A stretch of DNA of 9,227 nucleotides from SIG471 sp045638565 (GCA_045638565.1 JAZUBN010000075.1:1-9227); one strand, 5' to 3'; numbered from the stretch's first letter, positions 1-6,590 are shown. Made by a program: numbers and translations. The notes: generated by a model from the letters alone, not told the origin.

Positions 1-855
1 TGCGGTCACGACGGCCACATGGCTATGCTTCTCGCTCTTGCTGACCATCTTGCTGAAAACTACACAAAATATAAGTTCAACGTCGTTCTCATTTTCCAGC
101 CTGCTGAAGAAAGCCAGGGCGGCGCAAAGCCTATCATCGAAACAGGCGAACTTGACAAGATGAACATTTCCAAAGTTTTCGGCTTCCATGTATGGCCTGA
201 AGCTCCTATCGGCACAATCACAACTCGTCCTGGTCCTCTCATGGCTTGCGCTGCTGAGCTCAGCCTCCATGTTACAGGTAAGTCTGCTCACGTTGCAAGT
301 GCTGAACTTGGCGTTGACGCTAACGAAGTTCTTGCTCACATTATCTGCGATGCATACAAGATGCGCGCTGAAGAATTGCCTGAAGGCGCACTCAGCCTCC
401 TCCGCTTCGGTATCGTTCAGGGCGGCGATGTAAGAAATATTCTCGCTGAAAAGGCAGAAGCATTCGGCTCTATCCGTGCTTTCGACGACGGTATTTTCGA
501 TTATATGTTCAAGCGTCTTACAGAAATCTGTGCAGAAAACGATGCAAAGTTCGGCAGCAAGACAGAAATCAGATGTGCTGAAGGCTATCCTGCAGTTATG
601 AATGATCCTGCTCTCTACGAAGAATACAAGGAAATCGTAAAGATGGCTGGTGTGGACTTCGTTGAAAAGGAAACACCTCATATGACAGGTGAAGACTTCT
701 CCTTCTATCAGAAGAAGTGGCCTGGCGTATTCGGCTTCCTCGGTCTCGGTTTTGTTCCTGCTCTCCACAACAACAAATTTGACTTTGATGAAAAGGCTCT
801 CAAGTATGGTATCGATACATTCGTTACACTGCTTGACTACTACAACAACAAATAA
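1..855 (+). CDS. M20 family metallo-amidohydrolase (N-acyl amino acid / hippurate hydrolase type), 5' partial
   Basis: The reading frame is open from the first base, so the visible 284 residues are the C-terminal part of a protein that in this family is usually about 390 residues. The fragment opens with CGHDGH, the M20D metal-binding motif. PAEE follows at fragment residues 34-37 (catalytic and metal-binding Glu pair), then FGFHVWP (metal-ligand His63). GKSAHVA near 93-99 opens the dimerisation domain, MTGEDFSFY is at 228-236, and a C-terminal His256 (ALHNNKFDF) replaces the usual HSPxF context. Members hydrolyse N-acyl amino acids or related amides in the cytoplasm with two divalent metals; the substrate cannot be read from sequence. 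An ATG at position 19 lies inside the conserved motif and is not the true start. The next gene begins 3 nt after the stop, suggesting co-transcription. Promoter and N-terminus lie outside the window. Confidence 0.93.
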   Translation, partial: CGHDGHMAMLLALADHLAENYTKYKFNVVLIFQPAEESQGGAKPIIETGELDKMNISKVFGFHVWPEAPIGTITTRPGPLMACAAELSLHVTGKSAHVASAELGVDANEVLAHIICDAYKMRAEELPEGALSLLRFGIVQGGDVRNILAEKAEAFGSIRAFDDGIFDYMFKRLTEICAENDAKFGSKTEIRCAEGYPAVMNDPALYEEYKEIVKMAGVDFVEKETPHMTGEDFSFYQKKWPGVFGFLGLGFVPALHNNKFDFDEKALKYGIDTFVTLLDYYNNK

Positions 856-858
856 TTT

Positions 859-1524
859 ATGGATTTCTTATCAATACTTGTCCCTACTGTTGAAATTTTA
901 GGCACAATCGCCTTCGCTCTTTCGGGCTCTCTTGTCGGCATCGACAAAGGGCTGGATTTCTTCGGTGTTATGGTGCTTGGCGCTATCACAGCTGTCGGCG
1001 GCGGTATCACCCGTGACCTTATTTTAGGCAACACACCGCCTGCGGCATTTCTCGACCCTACATTTATTCTCATCTCCGTCGGCATCTCTGTGGTCTGCAT
1101 TCTTGCATTCAATCAATTTGCCCATTTTCTCACTCCTGAGATAATGAGCAAGCTTATGATTTCCATGAAGGTGCTCGATGCCCTTGGTCTTGCTCTTTTC
1201 ACAGTCAGTGGTATGAACATCGCTATCAATATGGGATACAGGGAAAATCCTTTCCTTATGATTTCTGTCGGTGTTATAACAGGTGTTGGCGGCGGTCTTA
1301 TCCGTGATATTTTCGTGCATAAGACTCCAACGATATTCACAAAGAATATTTATGCCACTGCGGCGCTTATCGGCGGACTTGTCTATCATTTTTCATTCAA
1401 GCTGCTGAGCCAGACCACATCGATGATTCTCGGTGCGGGTGTTATCGTCCTTATCCGTTTTATTGCTATGTACAAGGACATCAATCTGCCTAAGTTCAAC
1501 GATGATGATTATTTCTTCGAATAA
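859..1524 (+). CDS. Trimeric intracellular cation (TRIC) channel family / UPF0126 membrane protein
   Basis: This 221-residue hydrophobic protein shows the internal duplication of the UPF0126/TRIC family. SG...GxxTAVGGGxTRDLxxxxTPP at about residues 22-61 is echoed by SG...GVITGVGGGLIRDIFVHKTP at about 117-157. Each half carries the glycine-rich VGGGxxRD kink motif. Around seven membrane helices are apparent, followed by a short charged C-terminus ending in acidic and aromatic residues. Bacterial TRIC homologues form cation-permeable channels; older annotation calls the domain a glycine transporter, and the physiological substrate is unsettled. The ATG lies 3 nt after the stop of the amidohydrolase with no recognisable Shine-Dalgarno sequence, so translation probably depends on coupling. 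The chosen start matches the family N-terminus (short amphipathic stretch, then GTIAFALSG). A hairpin follows 7 nt after the stop. Confidence 0.9.
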   Translation: MDFLSILVPTVEILGTIAFALSGSLVGIDKGLDFFGVMVLGAITAVGGGITRDLILGNTPPAAFLDPTFILISVGISVVCILAFNQFAHFLTPEIMSKLMISMKVLDALGLALFTVSGMNIAINMGYRENPFLMISVGVITGVGGGLIRDIFVHKTPTIFTKNIYATAALIGGLVYHFSFKLLSQTTSMILGAGVIVLIRFIAMYKDINLPKFNDDDYFFE

Positions 1525-1531
1525 AATAAAT

Positions 1532-1562
1532 AAGACAGACGGGAAATCTCGTCTGTCTTTGC
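1532..1562 (+). terminator. Hairpin between TRIC and DUF554 genes, weak intrinsic terminator
   Basis: The arms AAGACAGACG (1532-1541) and CGTCTGTCTT (1550-1559) are perfectly complementary. They extend inward by a G-U and a G-C pair to leave a 4-nt loop. The T tract after the stem is only about three bases before GCAAATT, so termination is probably partial. The structure lies only 8 nt upstream of the ribosome binding site of the next gene. Confidence 0.7.
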
Positions 1563-1567
1563 AAATT

Positions 1568-1573
1568 AAGGAG
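1568..1573 (+). promoter_or_regulatory. Ribosome binding site of the DUF554 gene
   Basis: AAGGAG lies 8 nt upstream of the ATG at 1582 and fixes that start. No convincing -35/-10 pair fits between the upstream hairpin and this site, so the gene is probably reached by readthrough. Confidence 0.85.
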
Positions 1574-1581
1574 TATTTTTT

Positions 1582-2265
1582 ATGATAGGAACGATAACCA
1601 ACTGTTGTACTATTCTCACCGGCAGTTTTATCGGAAGCCGTCTTAAAAACGGTCTTCCTGACAAGTTCAAAAATACCATGATGACCTGTATGGGGCTTGC
1701 GGCAACCGTACTCGGCATAAATTCGGTCGCGAATAATATGCCAAACAGCACAATGCCTGTTCTTTTTATTATCAGCCTTGCTTTAGGCGGAATCCTGGGA
1801 CAGTGGATAGATATTGATTCCAAATTCCAGAAGCTGACAAACAGATTCGGTAAAGAAGGCCTTGCTCAGGGGCTTTCGACAGCTGTACTGCTTTTCTGCA
1901 TAGGCACTCTTTCGATTTTAGGTCCTATTGAAAGCGCCCTCAACAACAACCATACATATCTTTTCACAAATGCAACTCTCGACCTTGTGACATCAATGGT
2001 GCTTGCGGCAACTTTTGGCTTCGGCATTGCGCTTTCGGCCATCGTGCTTTTCTGCTGGCAGGGCTCGATTTATATGCTTGCCGGCATTATCGCGCCTTAT
2101 GTTACACCTGAGCTGATGTGCGAGATTTCGATAATCGGCGGTATTCTGATTTTCTCGTCGGGACTTTCCATTCTTGAAATCAAGAAAATCAACACGATAA
2201 ATCTGCTCCCTGCCCTTATTGTACCACCGATTTTCTTCGTAATCAAAAGTCTTATTGGAATGTAG
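1582..2265 (+). CDS. DUF554 family integral membrane protein (YdfK/YqgA-like)
   Basis: The 227-residue protein has the DUF554 signature. The N-terminus reads MIGTITNCCTILTGSFIG, followed by a polar stretch with RLKNGLPDKFK, a glycine-rich MGLAATVLGI helix at about 36-47, and LALGGILGQWIDID near 66-79. A central helix carries FCIGTLSILGPIES at about 105-118. I count about six or seven membrane segments, ending in a hydrophobic VPPIFFVIKSLIG tail. The length is typical of the family. DUF554 proteins are widespread in Firmicutes and Enterobacteria and are presumed transporters, but no function is established. The strong Shine-Dalgarno sequence supports the start. The gene shares direction with the TRIC gene but is separated from it by a hairpin. 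It is convergent with the acetyltransferase gene, with a bidirectional terminator between them. Confidence 0.9.
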   Translation: MIGTITNCCTILTGSFIGSRLKNGLPDKFKNTMMTCMGLAATVLGINSVANNMPNSTMPVLFIISLALGGILGQWIDIDSKFQKLTNRFGKEGLAQGLSTAVLLFCIGTLSILGPIESALNNNHTYLFTNATLDLVTSMVLAATFGFGIALSAIVLFCWQGSIYMLAGIIAPYVTPELMCEISIIGGILIFSSGLSILEIKKINTINLLPALIVPPIFFVIKSLIGM

Positions 2266-2274
2266 TGGATTTTA

Positions 2275-2325
2275 CAACCCCTCCGTCAGCCTGACGGCTG
2301 CCACCTCCCCTTGCACAGTGGAGGC
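2275..2325. repeat. Short palindromic intergenic repeat, CCTCCGTCAGCC...GGAGGC type
   Basis: The element has two small dyads. CCGTCA (2283-2288) pairs with TGACGG (2292-2297) across a 3-nt loop, and CCTCC (2304-2308) pairs with GGAGG (2320-2324). Overall sequence and layout match a short interspersed repeat that I recall as frequent between genes in Ruminococcus/Faecalibacterium-type genomes; this is from memory and no other copy occurs here. It sits right after the DUF554 stop and before the shared terminator. Its last arm can also pair with the first arm of that terminator. Confidence 0.6.
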
Positions 2326-2338
2326 TAAAAGCAAAATA

Positions 2339-2370
2339 AAAGCCTCCCAATATGGGAGGCTTTATTTTTA
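2339..2370. terminator. Bidirectional rho-independent terminator between convergent genes
   Basis: An 11-bp perfect stem (2339-2349 with 2353-2363, GC-rich core GCCTCCC/GGGAGGC) closes a 3-nt ATA loop. The plus strand continues TTTATTTTT; the minus strand continues TTTTATTTTGC. It therefore serves the DUF554 transcript and the four-gene glyS operon. The minus-strand acetyltransferase stop codon (2368-2370) lies in the plus-strand T tract. Confidence 0.9.
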
Positions 2371-2856
2371 TAGTTTATATTCCATCTGAATATCAAACGG
2401 CTCTTTTTCATTTTTGCGGGAGGAGTATGAGCAACCAAGTTTCAGATATGTGTCTACTGTTTCTTTCGATGAGTTTGCCGAGATATAGAGTCTTTCAACG
2501 CCATATTCTCTTGCTTTTTCACAAGCCATCTCAAAAAGCCTTCTGCCTATCCTTTTCCCTCTGTATGGCTGAGAAACATGGAAATAAACAAGCTCTGTAT
2601 TATTTACAAAGATAAATCCTACAAGATTATCTCCGTCAAATGCGCCAAATACAAATGCATCTGCAGCCGTATCGAGTATTTGCGCGCATACCGAGCGTTT
2701 TTTCTCAATACTCCATTCCTCTGTATAACTGACATTTTTCAGCTCGTATCCATTTTCAGCCTTTCTGTAGCACTCATTCACACTCTGAGTGCGCACAAAA
2801 TCATCAAGAGAATGCATACTTAAATTGTCTTTTGTCAGTAAGGAATAATTTATCAT
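2368..2856 (-). CDS. GNAT family N-acetyltransferase
   Basis: This 162-residue protein has the GNAT fold pattern. The beta4 strand and acetyl-CoA binding motif A lie at about 84-110, with the pyrophosphate loop QPYRGKRIGRRLF; Arg102 sits where the first Gly of the Q/RxxGxG consensus is usual. Motif B follows with LYISANSSKETVDTYLKLGC at about 123-142, the common pattern of a side chain rich in Asn/Ser before a helix and beta7. The family transfers an acetyl group from acetyl-CoA to an amine; the acceptor is unknown. Its ATG overlaps the stop of the upstream alpha/beta hydrolase (shared ATGA at 2853-2856), so the two are translationally coupled. It is the last gene of the glyS operon and runs into the bidirectional terminator. 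Confidence 0.88.
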   Translation of the reverse strand: MINYSLLTKDNLSMHSLDDFVRTQSVNECYRKAENGYELKNVSYTEEWSIEKKRSVCAQILDTAADAFVFGAFDGDNLVGFIFVNNTELVYFHVSQPYRGKRIGRRLFEMACEKAREYGVERLYISANSSKETVDTYLKLGCSYSSRKNEKEPFDIQMEYKL

Positions 2857-3608
2857 TTATCGAGAAACTCCATAACTCTTTTATTAAAATCTTTGGCTTC
2901 TTCGTGGGCTGCATGTCCCAGACTGTCATACATATATATTTCACAGCAGAGTTTTTCAGCGATTTCGTAAGATGCTTGCGCCGAAACCACCTTATCCTCC
3001 TTTCCGCCTATTACAAAGACAGGGCATTTTATCTTATCAAGCTCGTCATAGGCATTACAGGTAAGACAGGACTTTGCAAGAGTAACAAATCGCTTCTTAT
3101 CCTTCGGACGGAGGAATCTTGCCATAAGTGGAATAAAATATCTGTATTTTTCGGCATATTTTTCCGAATACATACGATATGCCATATCGGCAGAAAAAGC
3201 TTTATAATCGTCATTCTCCACTTGATTTATCCATGTTTCAATGGCGGCTGTAATGGTGTCATTATTGCGCGGAGCTGTTTCGGCAAGCACAAGCTTTTCC
3301 ACCTTTTCAGGATGATCTATTGCGAGATACTGTGCTATCATTCCACCTTGTGAACAGCCAAAAATATATGCTTTATCAATGCCAAGCTCGGTCATTTTAT
3401 CGGCAACATCGTGAGCCATATCCCTGACGGTATACCCTTCGGGGATATTTTTCTTTTTGTCAAAGACATACACCTTGTATTTTCTTCCAACATCACGATA
3501 TAAAAGCGGCAGAGTATATCTGGCATCCTTCACATCGGCTGTACTCAGCCCTGAAAGCATTATAAGAGTCTTTTCGCCTTTTCCGAAGGAAATATAGTCG
3601 ATATCCAT
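2853..3608 (-). CDS. Alpha/beta hydrolase fold protein
   Basis: This is a 251-residue alpha/beta hydrolase. An N-terminal strand TLIMLSGLS (about 14-22) contributes the oxyanion-hole region. The nucleophile elbow is GCSQGG at 84-89 with Ser86. An acid is likely in GGKEDKVV (Asp205), and the catalytic His is probably His232 in SLGHAAHE, although His235 is nearby. A helical cap of about 70 residues lies between roughly 113 and 185. Length and layout fit small esterase, lipase or peptidase members (for example prolyl iminopeptidase or acyl hydrolase subfamilies), but the substrate cannot be assigned. There is no signal peptide, so it acts in the cytoplasm. Translation starts at ATG 3608 with AGGAG at 3615-3619, which overlaps the stop codon of the upstream DUF3810 gene. 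It overlaps the acetyltransferase by 4 nt. Confidence 0.9.
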   Translation of the reverse strand: MDIDYISFGKGEKTLIMLSGLSTADVKDARYTLPLLYRDVGRKYKVYVFDKKKNIPEGYTVRDMAHDVADKMTELGIDKAYIFGCSQGGMIAQYLAIDHPEKVEKLVLAETAPRNNDTITAAIETWINQVENDDYKAFSADMAYRMYSEKYAEKYRYFIPLMARFLRPKDKKRFVTLAKSCLTCNAYDELDKIKCPVFVIGGKEDKVVSAQASYEIAEKLCCEIYMYDSLGHAAHEEAKDFNKRVMEFLDK

Positions 3609-3617
3609 CGTTTTCTC

Positions 3618-4679
3618 CTATTTTGACAGATAGTATGAAATAAGAAGGTCGGTCATATAGCCATAGGTTTTGATGCCATCCTCCTGACCGTTGACCTTGA
3701 GCATTGTGTCATTCACCTTCTCGCCCACTTCCTTCGCAGGTGTGTCATACTTTTTAGCGTGCTCATTCAATCTGTTGATATCGTCAAGAACATCCTTATC
3801 GAGTGTCATCAGAAGCTCATATCCCTTTTCAGGATTTTCACGATAAATTGCATTATTGGCATAGACATAAGCCATCATATATGCCGAGTAAGCAAGCTGA
3901 TCATCTCCTGCTTCAAGACAGGCAAGGAATGCAAAGAAATTAGCCTCATTTTCACGGACGACACCGAGAGTATGAGCCTGCTCGTGCGCTGTAATAAATG
4001 GATAGTTGGTCTTTACGGTCGAGCCGACATTTGCTTCAACGATGAACGGAAAGAATATTCCGTTAATATCCAGGTAAGCCATTGGTTCTGCCAGAATACC
4101 TGCATGTTTTACCTTTCCAAGATACCAGGAATCAGTAAAATCATATTTTGCCATAAGGCTGCGATAACCATCATTCACCTTATCTGCATTTGAACGGAAA
4201 TCATCGAAAACAGCTTCGCCGTTTTCGTCACGTTCAAGCTTTCTGTTGGCATCATTAAGGTCGGCAATAAGCATTTCTGTCACTTCGATAAGAGTGTCTA
4301 CACTGTGCTTTTCAATGGTATAAGGCAAAGCATTGCTTGAATATGGAAGACTGAAGCCATAGCTATAGAAGAATGTATAAGCAAAAATAATGTAAGCTAT
4401 ACTGAGAGCTACCTTTGGTATCCATTCAAGCCATTGTTTCTTCACAAGACAAGTTATGATATAAACAACTATACCCAGTGCAAAAGCCGGTACAACTATC
4501 TGCATAAGCGAAAACGGCACAAGTGAGATTATGCAATTAAGACCGCTCGCAATAAAGTTGCTGAGCGGTCTTACCATTCCTGCAACGATCTCAAAACGGC
4601 ATGCATAAGCAAAGATAAACGACAAGACAAGCACAGCAAGGCTTATCACTATCTGTTTTTTCAATCGTTTATTATTCAT
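3618..4679 (-). CDS. DUF3810 family membrane protein with a zinc-metalloprotease-like HExxH motif
   Basis: The 353-residue protein has three N-terminal membrane segments (about 9-27, 46-78 including a break, and 88-108). A larger soluble, presumably extracytoplasmic, domain follows. This domain contains HEQAH at residues 232-236, with RENEANFFAF directly after it and Glu245 as a plausible third zinc ligand, as in gluzincin-like folds. The flanking FPFIVEAN and YPFITAHEQAH patterns, and the tail with NDGYLK-like spacing, fit DUF3810, a conserved uncharacterised family of clostridia and Bacteroidetes. Peptidase activity is inferred from the motif only. The ATG lies 2 nt after the glyS stop without a clear Shine-Dalgarno sequence, indicating coupling to glyS. 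Nine nucleotides separate it from the alpha/beta hydrolase gene. Confidence 0.85.
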   Translation of the reverse strand: MNNKRLKKQIVISLAVLVLSFIFAYACRFEIVAGMVRPLSNFIASGLNCIISLVPFSLMQIVVPAFALGIVVYIITCLVKKQWLEWIPKVALSIAYIIFAYTFFYSYGFSLPYSSNALPYTIEKHSVDTLIEVTEMLIADLNDANRKLERDENGEAVFDDFRSNADKVNDGYRSLMAKYDFTDSWYLGKVKHAGILAEPMAYLDINGIFFPFIVEANVGSTVKTNYPFITAHEQAHTLGVVRENEANFFAFLACLEAGDDQLAYSAYMMAYVYANNAIYRENPEKGYELLMTLDKDVLDDINRLNEHAKKYDTPAKEVGEKVNDTMLKVNGQEDGIKTYGYMTDLLISYYLSK

Positions 4680-4681
4680 AA

Positions 4682-6076
4682 TTAGAATGTGATCTTTTCT
4701 GCGATGTAATTCTTGAGCTCTGTGATTGGAATACGAACCTGTTCCATAGAGTCTCTTTCACGAACTGTTACACAATTGTCAGCTTCAACCTTGTCGTCAC
4801 CAACAGTTTCAAAGTCAACTGTGATGCAGAATGGTGTGCCGATTTCGTCCTGACGGCGGTAACGCTTACCGATAGAACCTGCGTCGTCATAATCAACCAT
4901 GAAGTCCTTGGAAAGCATTTCCCAGATTTCCTGAGCCTTGCCGGAAAGCTTCTTGGAAAGTGGAAGAACTGCGCACTTGAACGGAGCAAGAGCTGGGTGG
5001 AGTCTGAGAACTGTTCTTACGTCGCCTGCAGCAACTTCTTCTTCGTCATAAGCATCAACAAGGAATGCGAGAACAGAACGGTCTGCACCGAGGGATGGTT
5101 CAACAACGTATGGAAGATACTTTTCGTTCTTTTCCTGATCGAAGTATTCGAGGTTTTCACCGGAAACTGTCTGGTGAGCATTGAGGTCGAAGTTAGTTCT
5201 GGATGCAATACCCCAGAGTTCGCCCCAGCCGAATGGGAATACGAATTCGATATCGGATGTAGCGTTGGAATAGTGAGAAAGCTTTTCCTGTTCGTGGTCA
5301 CGGAAACGAAGGTTTTCTTCCTTCATACCGAGAGCCTTGAGCCAGTTCATGCAGTATTCCTTCCAGTATTCATACCATTCGAGCTCTGTGCCAGGCTTGC
5401 AGAAGAATTCAAGTTCCATCTGTTCAAATTCTCTTGTTCTGAAGATGAAGTTACCTGGTGTGATTTCGTTTCTGAAAGACTTACCGATCTGAGCAATACC
5501 GAATGGAATCTTCTTTCTTGTTGTACGCTGTACATTCTTGAAGTTTACAAAGATACCCTGCGCTGTTTCAGGACGAAGATAGAGTTCACTCTTGTTGTCT
5601 TCTGTAACGCCCTGGAATGTCTTGAACATAAGATTGAAGGAGCGAATAGGTGTGAAATCAGCCTTACCGCATACAGGACATACGATGCCCTTTTCCTTGA
5701 TGATAGCTTCGAGTTCTTCATTTGTTGCGCCTGCTGGATCTTCACCTGTAGCAGCTTCAATGAGATTGTCAGCTCTGTGTCTGGAACGGCAGCTCTTACA
5801 GTCCATAAGTGGATCAGAGAAGCCTGCGAGATGGCCGGAAGCTTCCCATGTCTTTGGGTTCATAAGAATAGCAGAGTCAAGACCTACATTGTATGGGGAT
5901 TCCTGAACGAACTTCTTCATCCATGCCTTCTTGACATTGTTCTTGAGTTCAACGCCGAGTGGGCCGTAGTCCCATGAATTGGAGAGACCGCCATAGATCT
6001 CACTGCCGCTGTATATAAAGCCTCTGCCTTTGCACAAAGTGACTATCTTATCCATAGTCTTCTGTGTGTTCTGCAT
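4682..6076 (-). CDS. glyS: Glycine--tRNA ligase, single-chain (alpha2) class II type
   Basis: The 464-residue enzyme charges tRNA-Gly with glycine in the cytoplasm. Hallmarks in order are: GSEIYGGLSNSWDYGPLG at 24-41; a zinc-binding Cys quartet C93xxC96 and C133xxC136; RPETAQGIF at 168-176; class II motif 2 FRNEITPGNFIFRTREFEQ around 201-219; and motif 3 with GADRSVLAFL at 330-339. The C-terminal anticodon-binding domain begins near HPALAPFKCAVLPL (360-373) and ends with DNCVTVRERDSMEQ. This is the eukaryote/archaeal-like single-subunit form, not the GlyQ/GlyS tetramer. The start at 6076 is chosen because AGGAGG lies 8 nt upstream. The frame stays open 26 codons further to 6154, but that stretch contains the promoter and is AT-rich. 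No T-box leader is present. It leads an operon of four genes. Confidence 0.97.
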   Translation of the reverse strand: MQNTQKTMDKIVTLCKGRGFIYSGSEIYGGLSNSWDYGPLGVELKNNVKKAWMKKFVQESPYNVGLDSAILMNPKTWEASGHLAGFSDPLMDCKSCRSRHRADNLIEAATGEDPAGATNEELEAIIKEKGIVCPVCGKADFTPIRSFNLMFKTFQGVTEDNKSELYLRPETAQGIFVNFKNVQRTTRKKIPFGIAQIGKSFRNEITPGNFIFRTREFEQMELEFFCKPGTELEWYEYWKEYCMNWLKALGMKEENLRFRDHEQEKLSHYSNATSDIEFVFPFGWGELWGIASRTNFDLNAHQTVSGENLEYFDQEKNEKYLPYVVEPSLGADRSVLAFLVDAYDEEEVAAGDVRTVLRLHPALAPFKCAVLPLSKKLSGKAQEIWEMLSKDFMVDYDDAGSIGKRYRRQDEIGTPFCITVDFETVGDDKVEADNCVTVRERDSMEQVRIPITELKNYIAEKITF

Positions 6077-6084
6077 AACATTAT

Positions 6085-6090
6085 CCTCCT
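6085..6090 (-). promoter_or_regulatory. Ribosome binding site of glyS
   Basis: AGGAGG on the minus strand, 8 nt before the ATG at 6076, decides the start against the longer in-frame ORF. Another ATG between this site and the chosen start is out of frame. Confidence 0.93.
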
Positions 6091-6125
6091 GATTATATTT
6101 AATATAAAAATTTACCTTATTTATA

Positions 6126-6154
6126 ATAATATAATAAAATGGACAACTTGTCAA
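6126..6154 (-). promoter_or_regulatory. Near-consensus sigma-A promoter of the glyS operon
   Basis: On the minus strand, TTGACA (6149-6154) is followed by a 17-nt spacer and TATTAT (6126-6131). Transcription should begin near 6119, giving a leader of about 43 nt, too short for a T-box. Two overlapping dyads cover the -35 region: GACAA/TTGTC (6142-6146/6148-6152) and ACTTG/CAAGT (6146-6150/6152-6156). They could be an operator, or chance in AT-rich DNA. Confidence 0.88.
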
Positions 6155-6179
6155 GTAAATATAGGCTTATGCACGGAGG

Positions 6180-6397
6180 CAAAGTAAAAAGCCTGCGTTA
6201 CGCAGACTTTTTGCTTTATGTGCTCTTCTGTATCGTAGTTGCTGTACTGCCTGACAATCTTTATCATGAGAGAGGCTGCTTCATATATCTCTCATACTTC
6301 TCCTTTACTTCCCTTTTGCATATTTTAGTCTTTTCATTGATATCAGCTCTTTTTTATCAAATCAAACGATGTTTTCCCAAATGATCAAATTTACAGA
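6180..6397 (-). ncRNA. Candidate small transcript upstream of glyS (promoter, hairpin and terminator seen)
   Basis: On the minus strand a promoter-like pair (TTGATG, 17 nt, TAATAT) would start RNA near 6397. An 8-bp perfect stem ATGAGAGA/TCTCTCAT (6288-6295 with 6266-6273, 14-nt loop) lies midway. A terminator hairpin with T tract closes it at about 6186-6212. Tiny ORFs exist, such as a 10-codon ATG frame, and an AAGGAG sits just before the internal hairpin, but none looks like a conserved protein. It could be a small RNA, a leader peptide unit or a gene remnant; transcription itself is inferred. Confidence 0.3.
6186..6212 (-). terminator. Terminator-like hairpin between glyS promoter and upstream region
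   Basis: AAAAAG-x-CTGCG (6186-6197) pairs with CGCAG-x-CTTTTT (6201-6212) around a 3-nt loop. The single unpaired position is C-A on the plus strand but U-G on the minus strand, so minus-strand RNA forms a continuous 12-bp stem ending in five T. It would insulate the glyS promoter from leftward transcription. Confidence 0.65.
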
Positions 6398-6403
6398 AAA
6401 TGT

Positions 6404-6432
6404 ATATTATTTTTTCTTCAGAAAATCATCAA
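6404..6432 (-). promoter_or_regulatory. Possible sigma-A promoter for a leftward small transcript
   Basis: TTGATG (6427-6432) and TAATAT (6404-6409) on the minus strand are separated by 17 nt. The match is moderate and AT-rich DNA gives such pairs by chance; the terminator at 6186-6212 is what makes it worth listing. Confidence 0.35.
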
Positions 6433-6570
6433 AATATAAACTACATTATATTTATATCACTCATTATATCTATATGCGCATATAAAACATAGTTTTTGTT
6501 GTAATTTTCCACAAAACAATCAGCTTCACTTTGTCAGTTTTGTACATTTTGCCATTTCTGCATTTTTTTG

Positions 6571-6588
6571 CTTTTTTTCGAAAAAAAG
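6571..6588. promoter_or_regulatory. 18-bp perfect palindrome of T and A tracts just upstream of the tRNA promoter
   Basis: CTTTTTTTCGAAAAAAAG is its own reverse complement and ends 2 nt before the -35 hexamer. An A/T tract in this position fits an UP element for the alpha subunit of RNA polymerase, as expected for a stable-RNA gene. It could also be a protein-binding dyad or the hairpin of a plus-strand terminator with no gene behind it. Confidence 0.5.
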
Positions 6589-6590
6589 TG

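Larger units (their letters stand above)
6155..6590. other. AT-rich intergenic region without a convincing protein gene
   Basis: Between the glyS promoter and the tRNA promoter I find no credible coding sequence. A plus-strand ORF at 6139-6384 (81 codons) begins inside the glyS promoter, lacks a ribosome binding site and crosses a terminator hairpin. Structured items are a possible minus-strand small transcript (6180-6397), a 14-bp perfect palindrome TATATGCGCATATA at 6471-6484, and an 18-bp perfect palindrome at 6571-6588. The rest is T- and A-rich DNA with scattered short homopolymer runs. Confidence 0.7.

Noticed and set aside
4997..5977. Long plus-strand ORF of 326 codons opposite glyS
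   Set aside because: It is the antisense shadow of glyS, Cys/Phe/Glu-rich with no domain pattern, and the glyS motifs on the other strand are unambiguous.
6077..6119. Glycine T-box or glycine riboswitch before glyS
   Set aside because: The predicted leader is about 43 nt and shows no T-box sequence or specifier stem.
6077..6154. 26-codon N-terminal extension of glyS
   Set aside because: It would include the -10 and -35 boxes and the AGGAGG site; the synthetase family starts close to the shorter ATG at 6076.
6139..6384. Plus-strand 81-codon ORF with hydrophobic stretches
   Set aside because: It starts inside the glyS promoter, lacks a ribosome binding site, crosses the terminator hairpin at 6186-6212 and lies in AT-rich DNA where hydrophobic translations arise by chance.
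6471..6484. Perfect palindrome TATATGCGCATATA as an operator
   Set aside because: It is not placed against any supported promoter or gene, and alternating T/A flanks make palindromes likely in this region; noted only.
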